Source of the DNA: Chitinophagaceae bacterium
GTDB lineage: Bacteria > Bacteroidota > Bacteroidia > Chitinophagales > Chitinophagaceae
Reading direction: 5' to 3'
Length of the DNA stretch: 64,000 nt
NCBI GenBank assembly: GCA_016710745.1
Contig: JADJVB010000005.1
Location: forward strand, 372,001-436,000
A program made the translations under genes and the position numbers. The notes below the pieces were generated by a model. It did not search any database. It was not told where the DNA came from and saw nothing but the letters and a program-made list of their open reading frames with translations. Of the stretch, positions 44,059 through 53,270 are shown piece after piece; position 1 is the first letter of the stretch, and each line of letters starts with the position of its first letter.

Positions 44059-45885
44059 TTAATTTGCCTGAATAAAATCGGGCCGGCTGATGAAATTTCG
44101 GTTGAACGGGAAACGGATATTGCTGCTCAACTCTACCTGCCAGGGTTTCATATCCCCGTTTGTTCTGGGAAAATAATAGCCCTTGAGTTCAATGGTTCCA
44201 AATACCATGTTTTCGTTTCGGGTTCTTATACCCCCGCCAATAGCGGTAAACAGATCGATCTTTTCCAAACCCTGTTTGGACGGCTTAAGCAAAACAGCAT
44301 CCACTAATAAAAAAGGGGCAAACCGAAAGCCCAGGATTTTAGTCATATTGTAAAACACCGTTTCCCCTTTTACCGTCGCCCTTAAATCTGAACTCAGGGT
44401 TCCATTACTGAAATACGGCAAACCGAATTCGCTGTTTAAAAACAAAGGCGTATTAAAAACCGGATTTACCTGCGAGGTAATACCTGTGTTTACAAAAATA
44501 CGGTTGTACCATTTTTTGCTTAATTTTCGTAACCGGGTAAAATGATCTACTTCAAACAGCAGGTCTACATCTTCAAATCGCTTTCGATTAAAGTATCCGC
44601 CTACCCTAAACGTGTAACTGCTGTAAAACCCTTTTTGGCTGAAATTGGAAAACGCCACATCAATACCAGTATAAGGCCTGCCAATGTTTCGCCTTTTTAT
44701 AAAGCCAGCCGTAGCCGCTATACTAAAGCCTTCCGGAATATCTTCACTACGTCCAAATCCATATAGAAAACTCGATTTATAAAACGACTGGCGAAAAATA
44801 TTGAAAGAAGCCAACCCGCCGGTGAAATCGGTAAAACGATAGTCGAAACTATCTACATATTTTGCCGGCACCTTTAAAAAATGCTGTTTAATGCCCCTGA
44901 TGGCAATGAACTGATGAATTTGTATAAGCCTGTTCTCCAGTAAAGCCCGTTTATTCCCCAGGCTATAGCCAAACCAGGCATCCAAATTGTAGAGCTGATA
45001 TTTTATGCCGCTTTCATACAGCGTATCAGCGTATACGTTCCGGGTACGTTGATACGACCATTCCAAAGCCCCGGTACTGGGCTTATAAGCCGTAACCAGC
45101 GGTTTTTCCAATCTGGCATAAACAATTGTTTCCTGGTTACGGCCACTGGTAAACGCAAAATCGTAATCCCGGTAACCTGATACAAAATCAACAAAACTGC
45201 CACCAATGTTGCGTTTAATAAATTCACCGCCGATACCTGTATTGGGCGATCGCGGATTTTCATAATAGCCGTTTACCGACACCCGGTCACCGGTACCTAA
45301 TAAATTTTCCTCCCGGAGTTGAAACCGGCCATTATCCGGGCTGCTTATTGACAGATTAAGACCGATAGAAAAAACATCCTTGGTGATGACGAGCACATCA
45401 ACCGAATCGTTACTGCTTTCTGTAAATTCAACCAATATCCTGGCATCTTTGATATACTCCAAAGTTCTCAAATACCGCTCATTGTCGGCCAGCAGATAAG
45501 GCGAAAGCCTTTCTCCTTCTTTAAAAAAAAGATTTTTTTGTATTACTTTATCCAGGGTTTTTTTGTGAAATGTTGTGGCCAGTTTTGTTCCCAGGTTTTT
45601 TTCAATCCGGTTGGTGTCATAAATATCGTGTTCGAAATCCACCCGGAGTGTTTCTATCATTCGGATAATTTTTCCGTGGTATTTCAGAAATGGGTTTGAA
45701 ATTCTGACCGGGGTTTCATCAGGAGGTGAAGTGGAAATGCTTCGGCCAAAGCGCCCCAGCAAACCTTTCTTTTTAGCCAAAAAAAAAGTATCGGAATTTT
45801 CCGTTTTTTTCTGGGCAATAATATCTTCTCCGATCGCTAAAAAGGCAACAAACAGAACAAACATATAAACCCCCTTCTTGTTCAT
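44059..45885 (-). CDS. Omp85/BamA-like outer-membrane barrel with POTRA-like region
   Basis: 608 residues. Signal peptide (VYMFVLFVAFLAIGEDIIAQ). Residues about 60-190 (YHGKIIRMIETLRVDFEHDIYDTNRIEKNLGTKLATTFHKKTLDKVIQKNLFFKEGERLSPYLLADNERYLRTLEYIKDARILVEF) look like one or two POTRA domains. The rest alternates aromatic and small residues as a beta-barrel and includes ENLLGTGDRVSVNGYY, the usual first barrel segment of surface-antigen (Omp85) proteins. Likely an accessory insertion or translocation pore. No link to neighbours is visible. Confidence 0.72.
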   Translation of the reverse strand: MNKKGVYMFVLFVAFLAIGEDIIAQKKTENSDTFFLAKKKGLLGRFGRSISTSPPDETPVRISNPFLKYHGKIIRMIETLRVDFEHDIYDTNRIEKNLGTKLATTFHKKTLDKVIQKNLFFKEGERLSPYLLADNERYLRTLEYIKDARILVEFTESSNDSVDVLVITKDVFSIGLNLSISSPDNGRFQLREENLLGTGDRVSVNGYYENPRSPNTGIGGEFIKRNIGGSFVDFVSGYRDYDFAFTSGRNQETIVYARLEKPLVTAYKPSTGALEWSYQRTRNVYADTLYESGIKYQLYNLDAWFGYSLGNKRALLENRLIQIHQFIAIRGIKQHFLKVPAKYVDSFDYRFTDFTGGLASFNIFRQSFYKSSFLYGFGRSEDIPEGFSIAATAGFIKRRNIGRPYTGIDVAFSNFSQKGFYSSYTFRVGGYFNRKRFEDVDLLFEVDHFTRLRKLSKKWYNRIFVNTGITSQVNPVFNTPLFLNSEFGLPYFSNGTLSSDLRATVKGETVFYNMTKILGFRFAPFLLVDAVLLKPSKQGLEKIDLFTAIGGGIRTRNENMVFGTIELKGYYFPRTNGDMKPWQVELSSNIRFPFNRNFISRPDFIQAN

Positions 45886-45911
45886 CGATAAATATAAATG
45901 GCAGGCCTAAT

Positions 45912-46130
45912 TTAATCCACAAAGATATTGAATTGCACGGTACCCATTGTTAAAGGGGTTGAATCGCCAGATTTTAAAAAAGCCGGCAGCGCTGCCTGTT
46001 GAATTAATTCGGAGGATTTACCGGCCGTTGGCACGAGTTCAGATACGGAAAAGGTACTACGGCGGAAAAAGTCACTGATTGCTTTTGCCTTCGGCTCAAG
46101 GGAAATTAACCGAGGTTGAGTTTTCACCAT
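45912..46130 (-). CDS. Small hypothetical protein, possibly frameshifted
   Basis: 72 residues, MVKTQPRLISLEPKAKAISDFFRRSTF through GTVQFNIFVD, no known motif. Upstream on the same strand another open stretch, starting from about 46289 (KYRAWLTYSGIEFLSAVTSHWHG to FREFKKW), runs into this start at an A6 run. One more A would join them to a protein of about 130 residues. With six other homopolymer breaks in the window this is plausible but unproven. It may also be non-coding. Confidence 0.35.
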   Translation of the reverse strand: MVKTQPRLISLEPKAKAISDFFRRSTFSVSELVPTAGKSSELIQQAALPAFLKSGDSTPLTMGTVQFNIFVD

Positions 46131-46293
46131 TTTTTAAATTCCCGAAACAATCCGGGCAGATTTAAAGGCATCAGTGAACCCGTTATCAAGGCATATTTAG
46201 TTTTGTACAGGGGATGCGAAAACCCGTGCCAGTGGGATGTAACAGCCGACAGAAATTCTATTCCTGAATAGGTCAACCAAGCCCGATACTTAA

Positions 46294-46728
46294 TTAATTA
46301 TCCACGCCCAGGTATTTTTTTTCAATGGCATCTGCGCGGTTGGCTACTTCATGCACCACATCCAGAAAAGCCTGTTTGTTTTGTGATGCCAGCTCCACGG
46401 GGAAAACGCTTTGCACATACACGCCCTCTAATTGGGTACCGTCTGCTTTGGTATAGGGCTTGATGCACACACAACTCATATTACAAAAGTCGGCTTCACG
46501 CAACAGCTGCATGGCGTTGAGTTTATCACTAAAATCGGCAATAAAGCTGCGGATATACAGGTATTCTTTTTCAACCAGGGTTGCTTCACCCAGATACACG
46601 AATTGCATCCTCGTGCTGCCATCGTTATATACCAGGGGATAATCCCAAACGTAAGTGTTCTCATTCAACAGTTTAATGTTGTAGCCTTTAGCGAAATTAT
46701 CGGCCAGTAATGCGGGAATGTGTTTCAT
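46294..46728 (-). CDS. Hypothetical protein paired with the AAA ATPase
   Basis: I start at the ATG at 46728 (MKHIPALLADNFAKGYNIKLLNENTYVWDYPLVYNDG), giving 144 residues. The alternative ATG at 46800 would translate a strong hairpin (46761-46786). The composition and the pattern VEKEYLYIRSFIADFSDKLNAMQLLREADFCNMSCVCIKPYTKADGTQLEGVYVQSVFPVE suggest a single alpha/beta domain, similar in size to YbjN-like or secretion-chaperone-like proteins. That likeness is only an impression. It follows the double-AAA gene closely on the same strand and may be its partner. Confidence 0.6.
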   Translation of the reverse strand: MKHIPALLADNFAKGYNIKLLNENTYVWDYPLVYNDGSTRMQFVYLGEATLVEKEYLYIRSFIADFSDKLNAMQLLREADFCNMSCVCIKPYTKADGTQLEGVYVQSVFPVELASQNKQAFLDVVHEVANRADAIEKKYLGVDN

Positions 46729-46760
46729 CTGTTTATATTTATTTGTTTTTAATCGGTCCG

Positions 46761-46786
46761 GAACCTGACCGATGTCGGGCAGGTTC
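46761..46786. repeat. Near-perfect hairpin between the AAA gene and the small gene
   Basis: GAACCTG (46761-46767) pairs with CAGGTTC (46780-46786). CCGA (46769-46772) pairs with TCGG (46775-46778) across an A-G mismatch and a two-base TG turn. It lies 33 bases before the chosen start at 46728 and may cut or stabilise the two-gene transcript. Confidence 0.6.
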
Positions 46787-46858
46787 GCTATGATACTCAT
46801 TTTGATCTCGTCAACAATTTGTCATGGCTCATTTCATTGACAGGCAGGTTTATTTGAT

Positions 46859-49494
46859 CTATGATGAATTATAATTTTTAAAGCCAATAGCCGTTCTCTT
46901 ATTTTTTTCGATCTCCTGCAACTGGGCCACGTCTTCAAGTGATACCTGCTGCATAGCTTCCCGGGTTCGTTGTTCCCTGGCCATAGCAGCCATCCGCAGA
47001 TTTTGTTTAACTACGATAGCGTCTACTGCTTGTCGTACAAAACGTGCATTACCAAAAAACTTATCCCTGTTTTCATACGCCCGTTGAAGGTAGCCCGACA
47101 GGTGCATTCCTGCCTCAGGTTGTAACGCCAGCTCGTGCAGGGCCAGCAGTTTTTCGGCTATCATAAATAGTTCTTCAAAGCTGTAATCAGGCAGGGAATA
47201 AGTGACGTCGAAACGGGATTGCAGCCCCGGATTGGAACGTACAAACTCATTCATATTGTCGGGATAACCGGCCGCAATAACAGCAAACTTTCCTCTATGA
47301 TCTTCCATCATTTTCAGCAACGTTTCAATGGCTTCACTGCCAAAATCATTATCCCCATTTTCCGAAAGTGAATAGGCCTCGTCAATGAACAATACACCAC
47401 CCATCGCCTGGTTAATAGCTTCAGCAGTTTTTAATGCTGTTTGTCCTACATAGGCTGCCACTAAATTTTGGCGGTCTACTTCTACCAGATGGCCCCGCTC
47501 CAACAAGCCAAGGGCTTTATAAATTTTGCCAAGCAACCTCGCCAAAGTGGTTTTTCCCGTGCCGGGATTGCCGGTAAGCAGGGCGTGCAGCGAAAATTTA
47601 TTCAATATATCTTTACCTGTTTCGGCATAATAGCGCACCAGGGTTACCTTGTCGCGAACTTCCTGTTTTATTTGCTGCAGTCCCACCATATTGTCCAACT
47701 GTTGCAGCGCCTCGTCAAGCTCCGCCTGGTTGATCATCAGTTCCAGTTTGTTTTTATGTTCTTCTTCAAATACCTTCAGGAGGTCTTCCAGCTCTATTTT
47801 GCTCAGCTCTTCCGGTGACAGGTTTTCCAGGTTAGGCTGTTTCAACAGGCGAATACCCATGAATCGTTTTGCTTCATCAATGATGCCAAATACCAGGCGC
47901 CCGTTGCCAAAATTCCTGTCGCGGCTACGGTACAGGTTGGTAAGCCTTTTGCTGAGTTCAGCTTCTGCTTCAGTACTTAGTGTGGCTTCTTCTTTTTGAA
48001 GGGCTACCTGCGCAATTTGCATCAGCTCGGCGGGCAGGTAGTCGTCAAAATGAAACCGCTGACTGAACCTTGATTTCAATCCGGGATTGGAATTCAAGAA
48101 ACTATTCACCTCGTCGGGATAGCCCGCGCCAATGATCGCAATATTGCCGGGTCCATCGCTCATTTCTTTAAGAATAATTTCAATGGCTTCTGCGCCAAAA
48201 TCTTTGGAATCGCCACCCCTTGCCAGCGCATACACTTCATCGAGGAAAAGGATACCACCTCTTGCTTTATCGATCATCGCTTTCACTTTAGGGGCAGTGT
48301 GGCCAATAAACTCCCCAATCAGGTCAGCCCGGGTAGCTTCTACAACATGACCTTTGCTGAGCAGGCCCATCGCTTTGTATATTTTACCAAGCAGGCGCAC
48401 AACGGTCGTTTTTCCGGTGCCGGGGTTGCCGGTAAAAACGCTGTGAATGCCAATTTGCCCATCATCGGCAAATCCTTTTTCAATGCGTAGTTTATTGAAC
48501 TTTAGATATTCAATGTTTTCGGTAATGCTCTTTTTCACGCTGATCATACCCACCAGCTTATCCAGTTCCGAAAGTGCAGCTTCCAGGCTATCTTCCTGCT
48601 TTTCTATGAGGGTCTTTTTCAAAAGGTTTACAGCAGATTGATCTATTTGCTGTAAAGCACCTGCCTCTTCCGAATCGCCGACTGCAAATTGTGCCGACGC
48701 AATCGTTACATCCATAAAATTGACATAGAGCATGTAGGTTCCGTTTTTCCAATAACCAGGATCGGCGTCGCCATAACTGAAGCGGAAATATTCGATCGGC
48801 GGAGAAGGATTGGCCGCAAACGAAGAGTCGTACTTTGCGCAGGCTGCCACAAATCCATTCGACACGTCAATAATGTTCAGCTTGATTTCCAGGCTTTTGC
48901 TATCGGTGAATTTTCTTTTTAACGACAATTCAACCCCCAGGTATTGCGTTTCCGCTCCATGCAACTGACTTACATATCGGTAACCTTCTTTGGTTTCCCG
49001 GTAATCGGAATAGCTCGGAAAAATCTTTACTTCCAATAGTTCAAAATAGGGATTCTCTTCCTCACTTACTACGCCAAGTTTATCAATAATGATCGTTTTG
49101 GAAAGTACCAGTGTATCGTTGATGAGGATCTCCCAAAGGTATTGGTCGGCTAACCAATAGTCTCCGGTTCCGGTACCCCAGGAGTTGGAGGCTACGGTTG
49201 AAATTTGACTAGCCTGAAAGTTAATGGTTTGGTCGGCGGAATACATTTCCTTCCGTGTAGTGAGTGCTGTGCAGCGTACTTTCAGGGTAACGCTGCTGTT
49301 TTGTTTTTGATACAGCAGGTTGATCAATTCAATATCCCAATACAGGTATTTGATCTCTCCTGCTTCAAACCGTGTACGATATTTGTTGATGGATGGTTTG
49401 TGTTTATAAAAGGCCTGCCTGGCAAAAACTGTATATCTTTTACGAGGCAGGTAGGCTGTGTGTTTGCCGCCGGGGCTGGTGTATCAGTTGACAT
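46859..49494 (-). CDS. Double-AAA CbxX/CfqX-type ATPase with new N-terminal region (frameshifted near start)
   Basis: Two CbbX-type AAA modules in tandem: Walker A GNPGTGKTTVVRLLG with Walker B GGILFLDEVYALARGG, then GNPGTGKTTLARLLG with GGVLFIDEAYSLSENG. Both have second-region helices NPGLKSRFSQRFHFDDY/NPGLQSRFDVTYSLPDY. The first 300 residues are beta-rich and match no family I know (ADQTINFQ..., YFELLEVKIFPSYSDYRETKEG...). The frame is open back to about 49488 without an ATG. An ATG at 49494 (MSTDTPAP) joins it if one C is added in CCCC (49472-49475), giving about 878 residues and MSTDTPAPGGKHTAYLPRKR. The TTG at 49327 is inside the protein. Likely remodels protein complexes. Confidence 0.8.
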
Positions 49495-49623
49495 GGTTCG
49501 ACACGGTGAAATTTTTTAAAGCAAAAAAAAAATTCAAAACCATTTTAAGTTTGAATTTTTAAGAATTAAAGTTCAATAAATATACAAATAAATCTGAATC
49601 TGGTATTTTAAGCACCCCGGTTT

Positions 49624-49654
49624 AAAAAAAAAGCCGTTCATTACTGAACGGCTT
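49624..49654 (-). terminator. Rho-independent terminator of dnaK
   Basis: AAGCCGTTCA (49631-49640) and TGAACGGCTT (49645-49654) form a perfect 10-bp stem with a four-base loop. On the minus strand it is followed by nine T, 20 bases after the dnaK stop. Confidence 0.9.
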
Positions 49655-49673
49655 TCGATTTATATTTCGCTTT

Positions 49674-51593
49674 TTATTTCACTTCCTCAAAAGGCACATC
49701 CTCCACTTTACTATCACTTGGTTCGCCCTGTGGTTCTCCATTAGCACCTGCGTCAGGTCCGGAAGTTCCGTCAGCACCTGAAGCCCCATCTTGCGTGGCC
49801 TTATACATATCTTCACTCGCCGCCGTCCAGGCTGCATTCATCTCGGTCATGGCAGCTTCAATCTGATCCAGATCCTGTGCCTTATGCGCTTCTTTTAATT
49901 TGGTTAAAGAAGATTCAATGGCGCCTTTTTTATCATCGGGGATCTTGTCGCCATATTCCTTCAGTTGTTTTTCTGTCTGGAAAATCAAACTATCGGCCGC
50001 ATTGATCTTTTCAACTTTTTCTTTTTCTTTTTTATCGCTCTCCTCATTCATCTTGGCGTCGTTCTTCATCTTTTCAATTTCTTCCTTGCTCAAACCGCTT
50101 CCACTTTCGATGCGGATCTTTTGTTCCTTGCCAGTGCCTTTATCCTTGGCCGATACATGTAAAATACCATTGGCATCTATATCAAAAGTTACTTCGATCT
50201 GCGGCACACCACGTGGTGCCGGCGGAATACCATCCAGGTTAAAAATACCCAGGTTCTTATTATCCTTGGCCATCGATCTTTCACCCTGCAACACATTGAT
50301 CTGTACACCGGGTTGGTTATCGGAATAGGTAGAGAATATCTGTGATTTTTTAGACGGTATAGTGGTATTGGATTCAATCAGCGGGGTCATTACGCCACCA
50401 GCCGTTTCGATACCCAATGTAAGCGGGGTAACATCCAGCAACAACACATCTTTAATATCGCCGCTTAAAACCGCACCTTGAATGGCTGCACCAATGGCTA
50501 CCACCTCATCGGGGTTAACGCCACGGTTTGGTTTTTTACCAAAGAATTTTTCAACAAGTTCCAGCACTTTAGGAATACGGCTGCTACCGCCCACCATAAT
50601 CACTTCATCAATGTCGGCTTTATCAATACCAGAATCTTTCAATGCCTGCTCGCATGGTTTTAAGCAACGCTCAAACAAATTATCAGCCAGTGATTCAAAT
50701 TTTGCCCGGGTTAGTTTTTTAACTAAGTGCTTAGGTACCCCATCCACTGCGGTAACATAGGGCAGGTTAATTTCAGTTTCAGTTGAAGAAGACAATTCAA
50801 CTTTTGCTTTTTCTGCAGCTTCTTTCAAACGTTGCAGGGCCATTGGGTCCTTGCGCAGATCGATCGCTTCATCGGCTTTAAATTCGTCGGCCAGCCAATC
50901 CATAATCACTTTATCAAAATCATCACCTCCCAGGTGGGTATCACCATTGGTAGATTTTACTTCAAATACACCATCTCCCAATTCCAATACAGATATATCA
51001 AATGTTCCTCCTCCGAGGTCAAACACGGCAATTTTTTGGTCTTTGCCTCCTTTGTCTAACCCGTATGCCAAAGCAGCCGCAGTTGGTTCATTCACCACAC
51101 GCCGAACATTTAATCCGGCTATTTCACCGGCTTCTTTGGTTGCCTGGCGCTGTGCATCATTAAAATAAGCCGGTACGGTTATTACCGCGTCGGTTACTTC
51201 GGCACCCAGGTAATCTTCGGCCGTTTTCTTCATTTTCTGCAAAACCATTGCACTGATCTCCTGTGGTGTATATAATCTGCCATCTATGTCAATACGCACC
51301 GTATTATTGTCACCTTTTGCTACTTTATAGCTCCAATGACTGATCTCCTCAGTTACTTCATCAAAGCGGCGGCCCATAAAACGCTTTACACTGCTGATGG
51401 TATTTTGAGAGTTGGTAATAGCCTGACGCTTGGCAGGATCACCCACCTTACGCTCACCATTTTTAAGAAAAGCCACTACCGACGGGGTTGTACGGCGACC
51501 TTCTTCATTGGCAATAACCACCGGCTCGTTGCCTTCCATTACCGAAACGCAACTATTGGTGGTTCCTAAATCAATTCCTATAATCTTTCCCAT
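49674..51593 (-). CDS. dnaK: Chaperone protein DnaK (Hsp70)
   Basis: ATP-driven folding chaperone. Signatures: GKIIGIDLGTTNSCVSVMEG (start), IAVFDLGGGTFDISVLELGDG (about residue 190), VIMVGGSSRIPKVLELVEKFFGKKPNRGVNPDEVVAIGAAIQGAVL (about 335-375). The substrate-binding domain follows (DVTPLTLGIETAGGVMTPLIESNTTIPSKKSQ), then a Gly/Asp-rich C-terminal tail ending EDVPFEEVK. 639 residues, full length. grpE or dnaJ are not adjacent here. A terminator follows 20 bases after the stop. Confidence 0.98.
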   Translation of the reverse strand: MGKIIGIDLGTTNSCVSVMEGNEPVVIANEEGRRTTPSVVAFLKNGERKVGDPAKRQAITNSQNTISSVKRFMGRRFDEVTEEISHWSYKVAKGDNNTVRIDIDGRLYTPQEISAMVLQKMKKTAEDYLGAEVTDAVITVPAYFNDAQRQATKEAGEIAGLNVRRVVNEPTAAALAYGLDKGGKDQKIAVFDLGGGTFDISVLELGDGVFEVKSTNGDTHLGGDDFDKVIMDWLADEFKADEAIDLRKDPMALQRLKEAAEKAKVELSSSTETEINLPYVTAVDGVPKHLVKKLTRAKFESLADNLFERCLKPCEQALKDSGIDKADIDEVIMVGGSSRIPKVLELVEKFFGKKPNRGVNPDEVVAIGAAIQGAVLSGDIKDVLLLDVTPLTLGIETAGGVMTPLIESNTTIPSKKSQIFSTYSDNQPGVQINVLQGERSMAKDNKNLGIFNLDGIPPAPRGVPQIEVTFDIDANGILHVSAKDKGTGKEQKIRIESGSGLSKEEIEKMKNDAKMNEESDKKEKEKVEKINAADSLIFQTEKQLKEYGDKIPDDKKGAIESSLTKLKEAHKAQDLDQIEAAMTEMNAAWTAASEDMYKATQDGASGADGTSGPDAGANGEPQGEPSDSKVEDVPFEEVK

Positions 51594-51705
51594 GATATAA
51601 ATTTTTTATTTTACAAAGAAGAATTGGCAATGATTATGCCATACGGGTTAATATGCAATTTTGGCAGAGTCCCGGGTTTCCCTACTATATTCAAAGGCAG
51701 TGGGT

Positions 51706-53202
51706 TTACCGAAGAATAATGGGATCTTCAATAACGTGAATAGTACTGTCTGGCAAGTAAGGCAGGCGCTGTCCGAACCCGGTATTGAACAAATAACGGA
51801 AAAAATTTACGTTGCTTTTCGGTAATCCATATACGCCGGAATCAACGGCCGGCGAGCGTAAAAAGCAAATATTGTCATAGTTATAGGGGTCGTTATCTCC
51901 CGGATTTTCATAGTCGTAAAACCCGTGGTCGCTCATTACCACGATCACGGCGCCCGGGTCCTTTGCAATAATAGTGTCCAGCAGTTGTTTGATGATATTA
52001 TTTGTATATTTTAAATAAGCCAAATACAGAGACTTGTCAGCCAGGTATTCATCGTTCATGATCTGCTTCGGCTGGTTATAGGCACCGGCGCTGTCGCGGT
52101 AGAACTGTCCATGGGGCAATAAAAAATGTGCGTAGCAAAATTTAGGGTTATTACTGTGGTTACCGGCACTTTTAAGCACACTGGATTCCACATCTTTATT
52201 GTACCTGTCCTTCCGGTACATATAATATTTTTTGAGAAACGGGATCTCAAACCGCCCGGTAACCAAACGCCAGCCAATCCCTTTGATGAGTCTGTTATGA
52301 AATATTTTATTGGTGAGCAAGCCGGCATGAATAGGAAACAAACCATTCGATTCGAACAAAGCCGGATAATCTTTGATATCAAAAATCGAGTAATTCTCAA
52401 CCCGGTAACCCAGTGATCTGAAAATGGTTAACACCTGTGCATTCCTTATTTCTCCGAACCGATTCTGAATATCGGGTTGGGTGAGCAATGCCTTTCTATA
52501 ATTCTCCGGCACATACTGCATATTCAGTATAGACGACATGCTGAAAGGCGTAAAATCATAATTGGCAAAAACCGGCAGTTCTGTAAACCTGCGCTGCTGT
52601 AAAAATTGATACAGACTATCGTTCTTGAAATTAAAACTATCTCTCAGGCTCTTATACCCGGCATATTCATCAAACAGTAAAAAATATATGTTCGGTTTTT
52701 TAGTTACAAGCTGGTTATCAAATGGTACCGGATTGGTTAGTGCGGTTTCTTTATACCGAAGCCCGCGAACCAACAACATCGCTCCGTCAAACACACAAAA
52801 AAAAAGAAAAAGCAGGTTCAGATAAAGGAAGAGCTTATGGTAGTGTTGCCTATTTTTGCGCAGCCACCAAATCACGGCTATATTAACCACCAATAACACC
52901 GGCAGCAATACACTGAAAGACTGCATAAAACGCAAAACAGCGGATGATTTGATCATGTCGTGAAAAGCACCGAAAAAAAGATACCAGACACCAACAAAGA
53001 AAGTCAGCAGCGAAGCAAATAAATAATTTCTGCACATCACCCATACCAACCCAAAAAAAATGGCCATACAAACCATAATGATCAACGCCACCAGAGCAAC
53101 TTCTTTTGCATGCAGGTATCCATAATTCTCCACACTGCCGTGCAAACAAAAAAACAACACCAGTAAAAAAAGAAACAAAGGGATTTTTCTGAGCTTTTGC
53201 AT
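51706..53202 (-). CDS. Membrane alkaline-phosphatase-superfamily protein (LTA-synthase/sulfatase-like)
   Basis: 498 residues. Four to five membrane helices (about 8-24, 34-58, 63-78, 92-110, 124-145) precede an outer catalytic domain of the alkaline-phosphatase fold. It shows NIYFLLFDEYAGYKSLRDSF at 172-190 (first metal/nucleophile region, but without the usual Thr/Cys-x-Pro motif) and VIVVMSDHGFYDYENPG near 423 (Asp-His metal ligands), with CYAHFLLPHGQFYRD between. This layout fits enzymes that transfer phosphoethanolamine or phosphoglycerol, or cut sulfate. The precise substrate is unknown. It is the last gene of the GtrA/DPGSG/methyltransferase cluster. Confidence 0.75.
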   Translation of the reverse strand: MQKLRKIPLFLFLLVLFFCLHGSVENYGYLHAKEVALVALIIMVCMAIFFGLVWVMCRNYLFASLLTFFVGVWYLFFGAFHDMIKSSAVLRFMQSFSVLLPVLLVVNIAVIWWLRKNRQHYHKLFLYLNLLFLFFCVFDGAMLLVRGLRYKETALTNPVPFDNQLVTKKPNIYFLLFDEYAGYKSLRDSFNFKNDSLYQFLQQRRFTELPVFANYDFTPFSMSSILNMQYVPENYRKALLTQPDIQNRFGEIRNAQVLTIFRSLGYRVENYSIFDIKDYPALFESNGLFPIHAGLLTNKIFHNRLIKGIGWRLVTGRFEIPFLKKYYMYRKDRYNKDVESSVLKSAGNHSNNPKFCYAHFLLPHGQFYRDSAGAYNQPKQIMNDEYLADKSLYLAYLKYTNNIIKQLLDTIIAKDPGAVIVVMSDHGFYDYENPGDNDPYNYDNICFLRSPAVDSGVYGLPKSNVNFFRYLFNTGFGQRLPYLPDSTIHVIEDPIILR

Positions 53203-53270
53203 GACTGATTGTCCATTAAAAATAAATACTGACTCCGCTATTTTTTAAGACCAGGTTATTCTTCAACCTG

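Noticed and set aside
46859..49327. Start of the AAA ATPase at the TTG at 49327
   Set aside because: The same frame continues upstream for over 50 conserved-looking codons (TAYLPRKRYTVFARQAFYKHKPS), so the TTG is internal.
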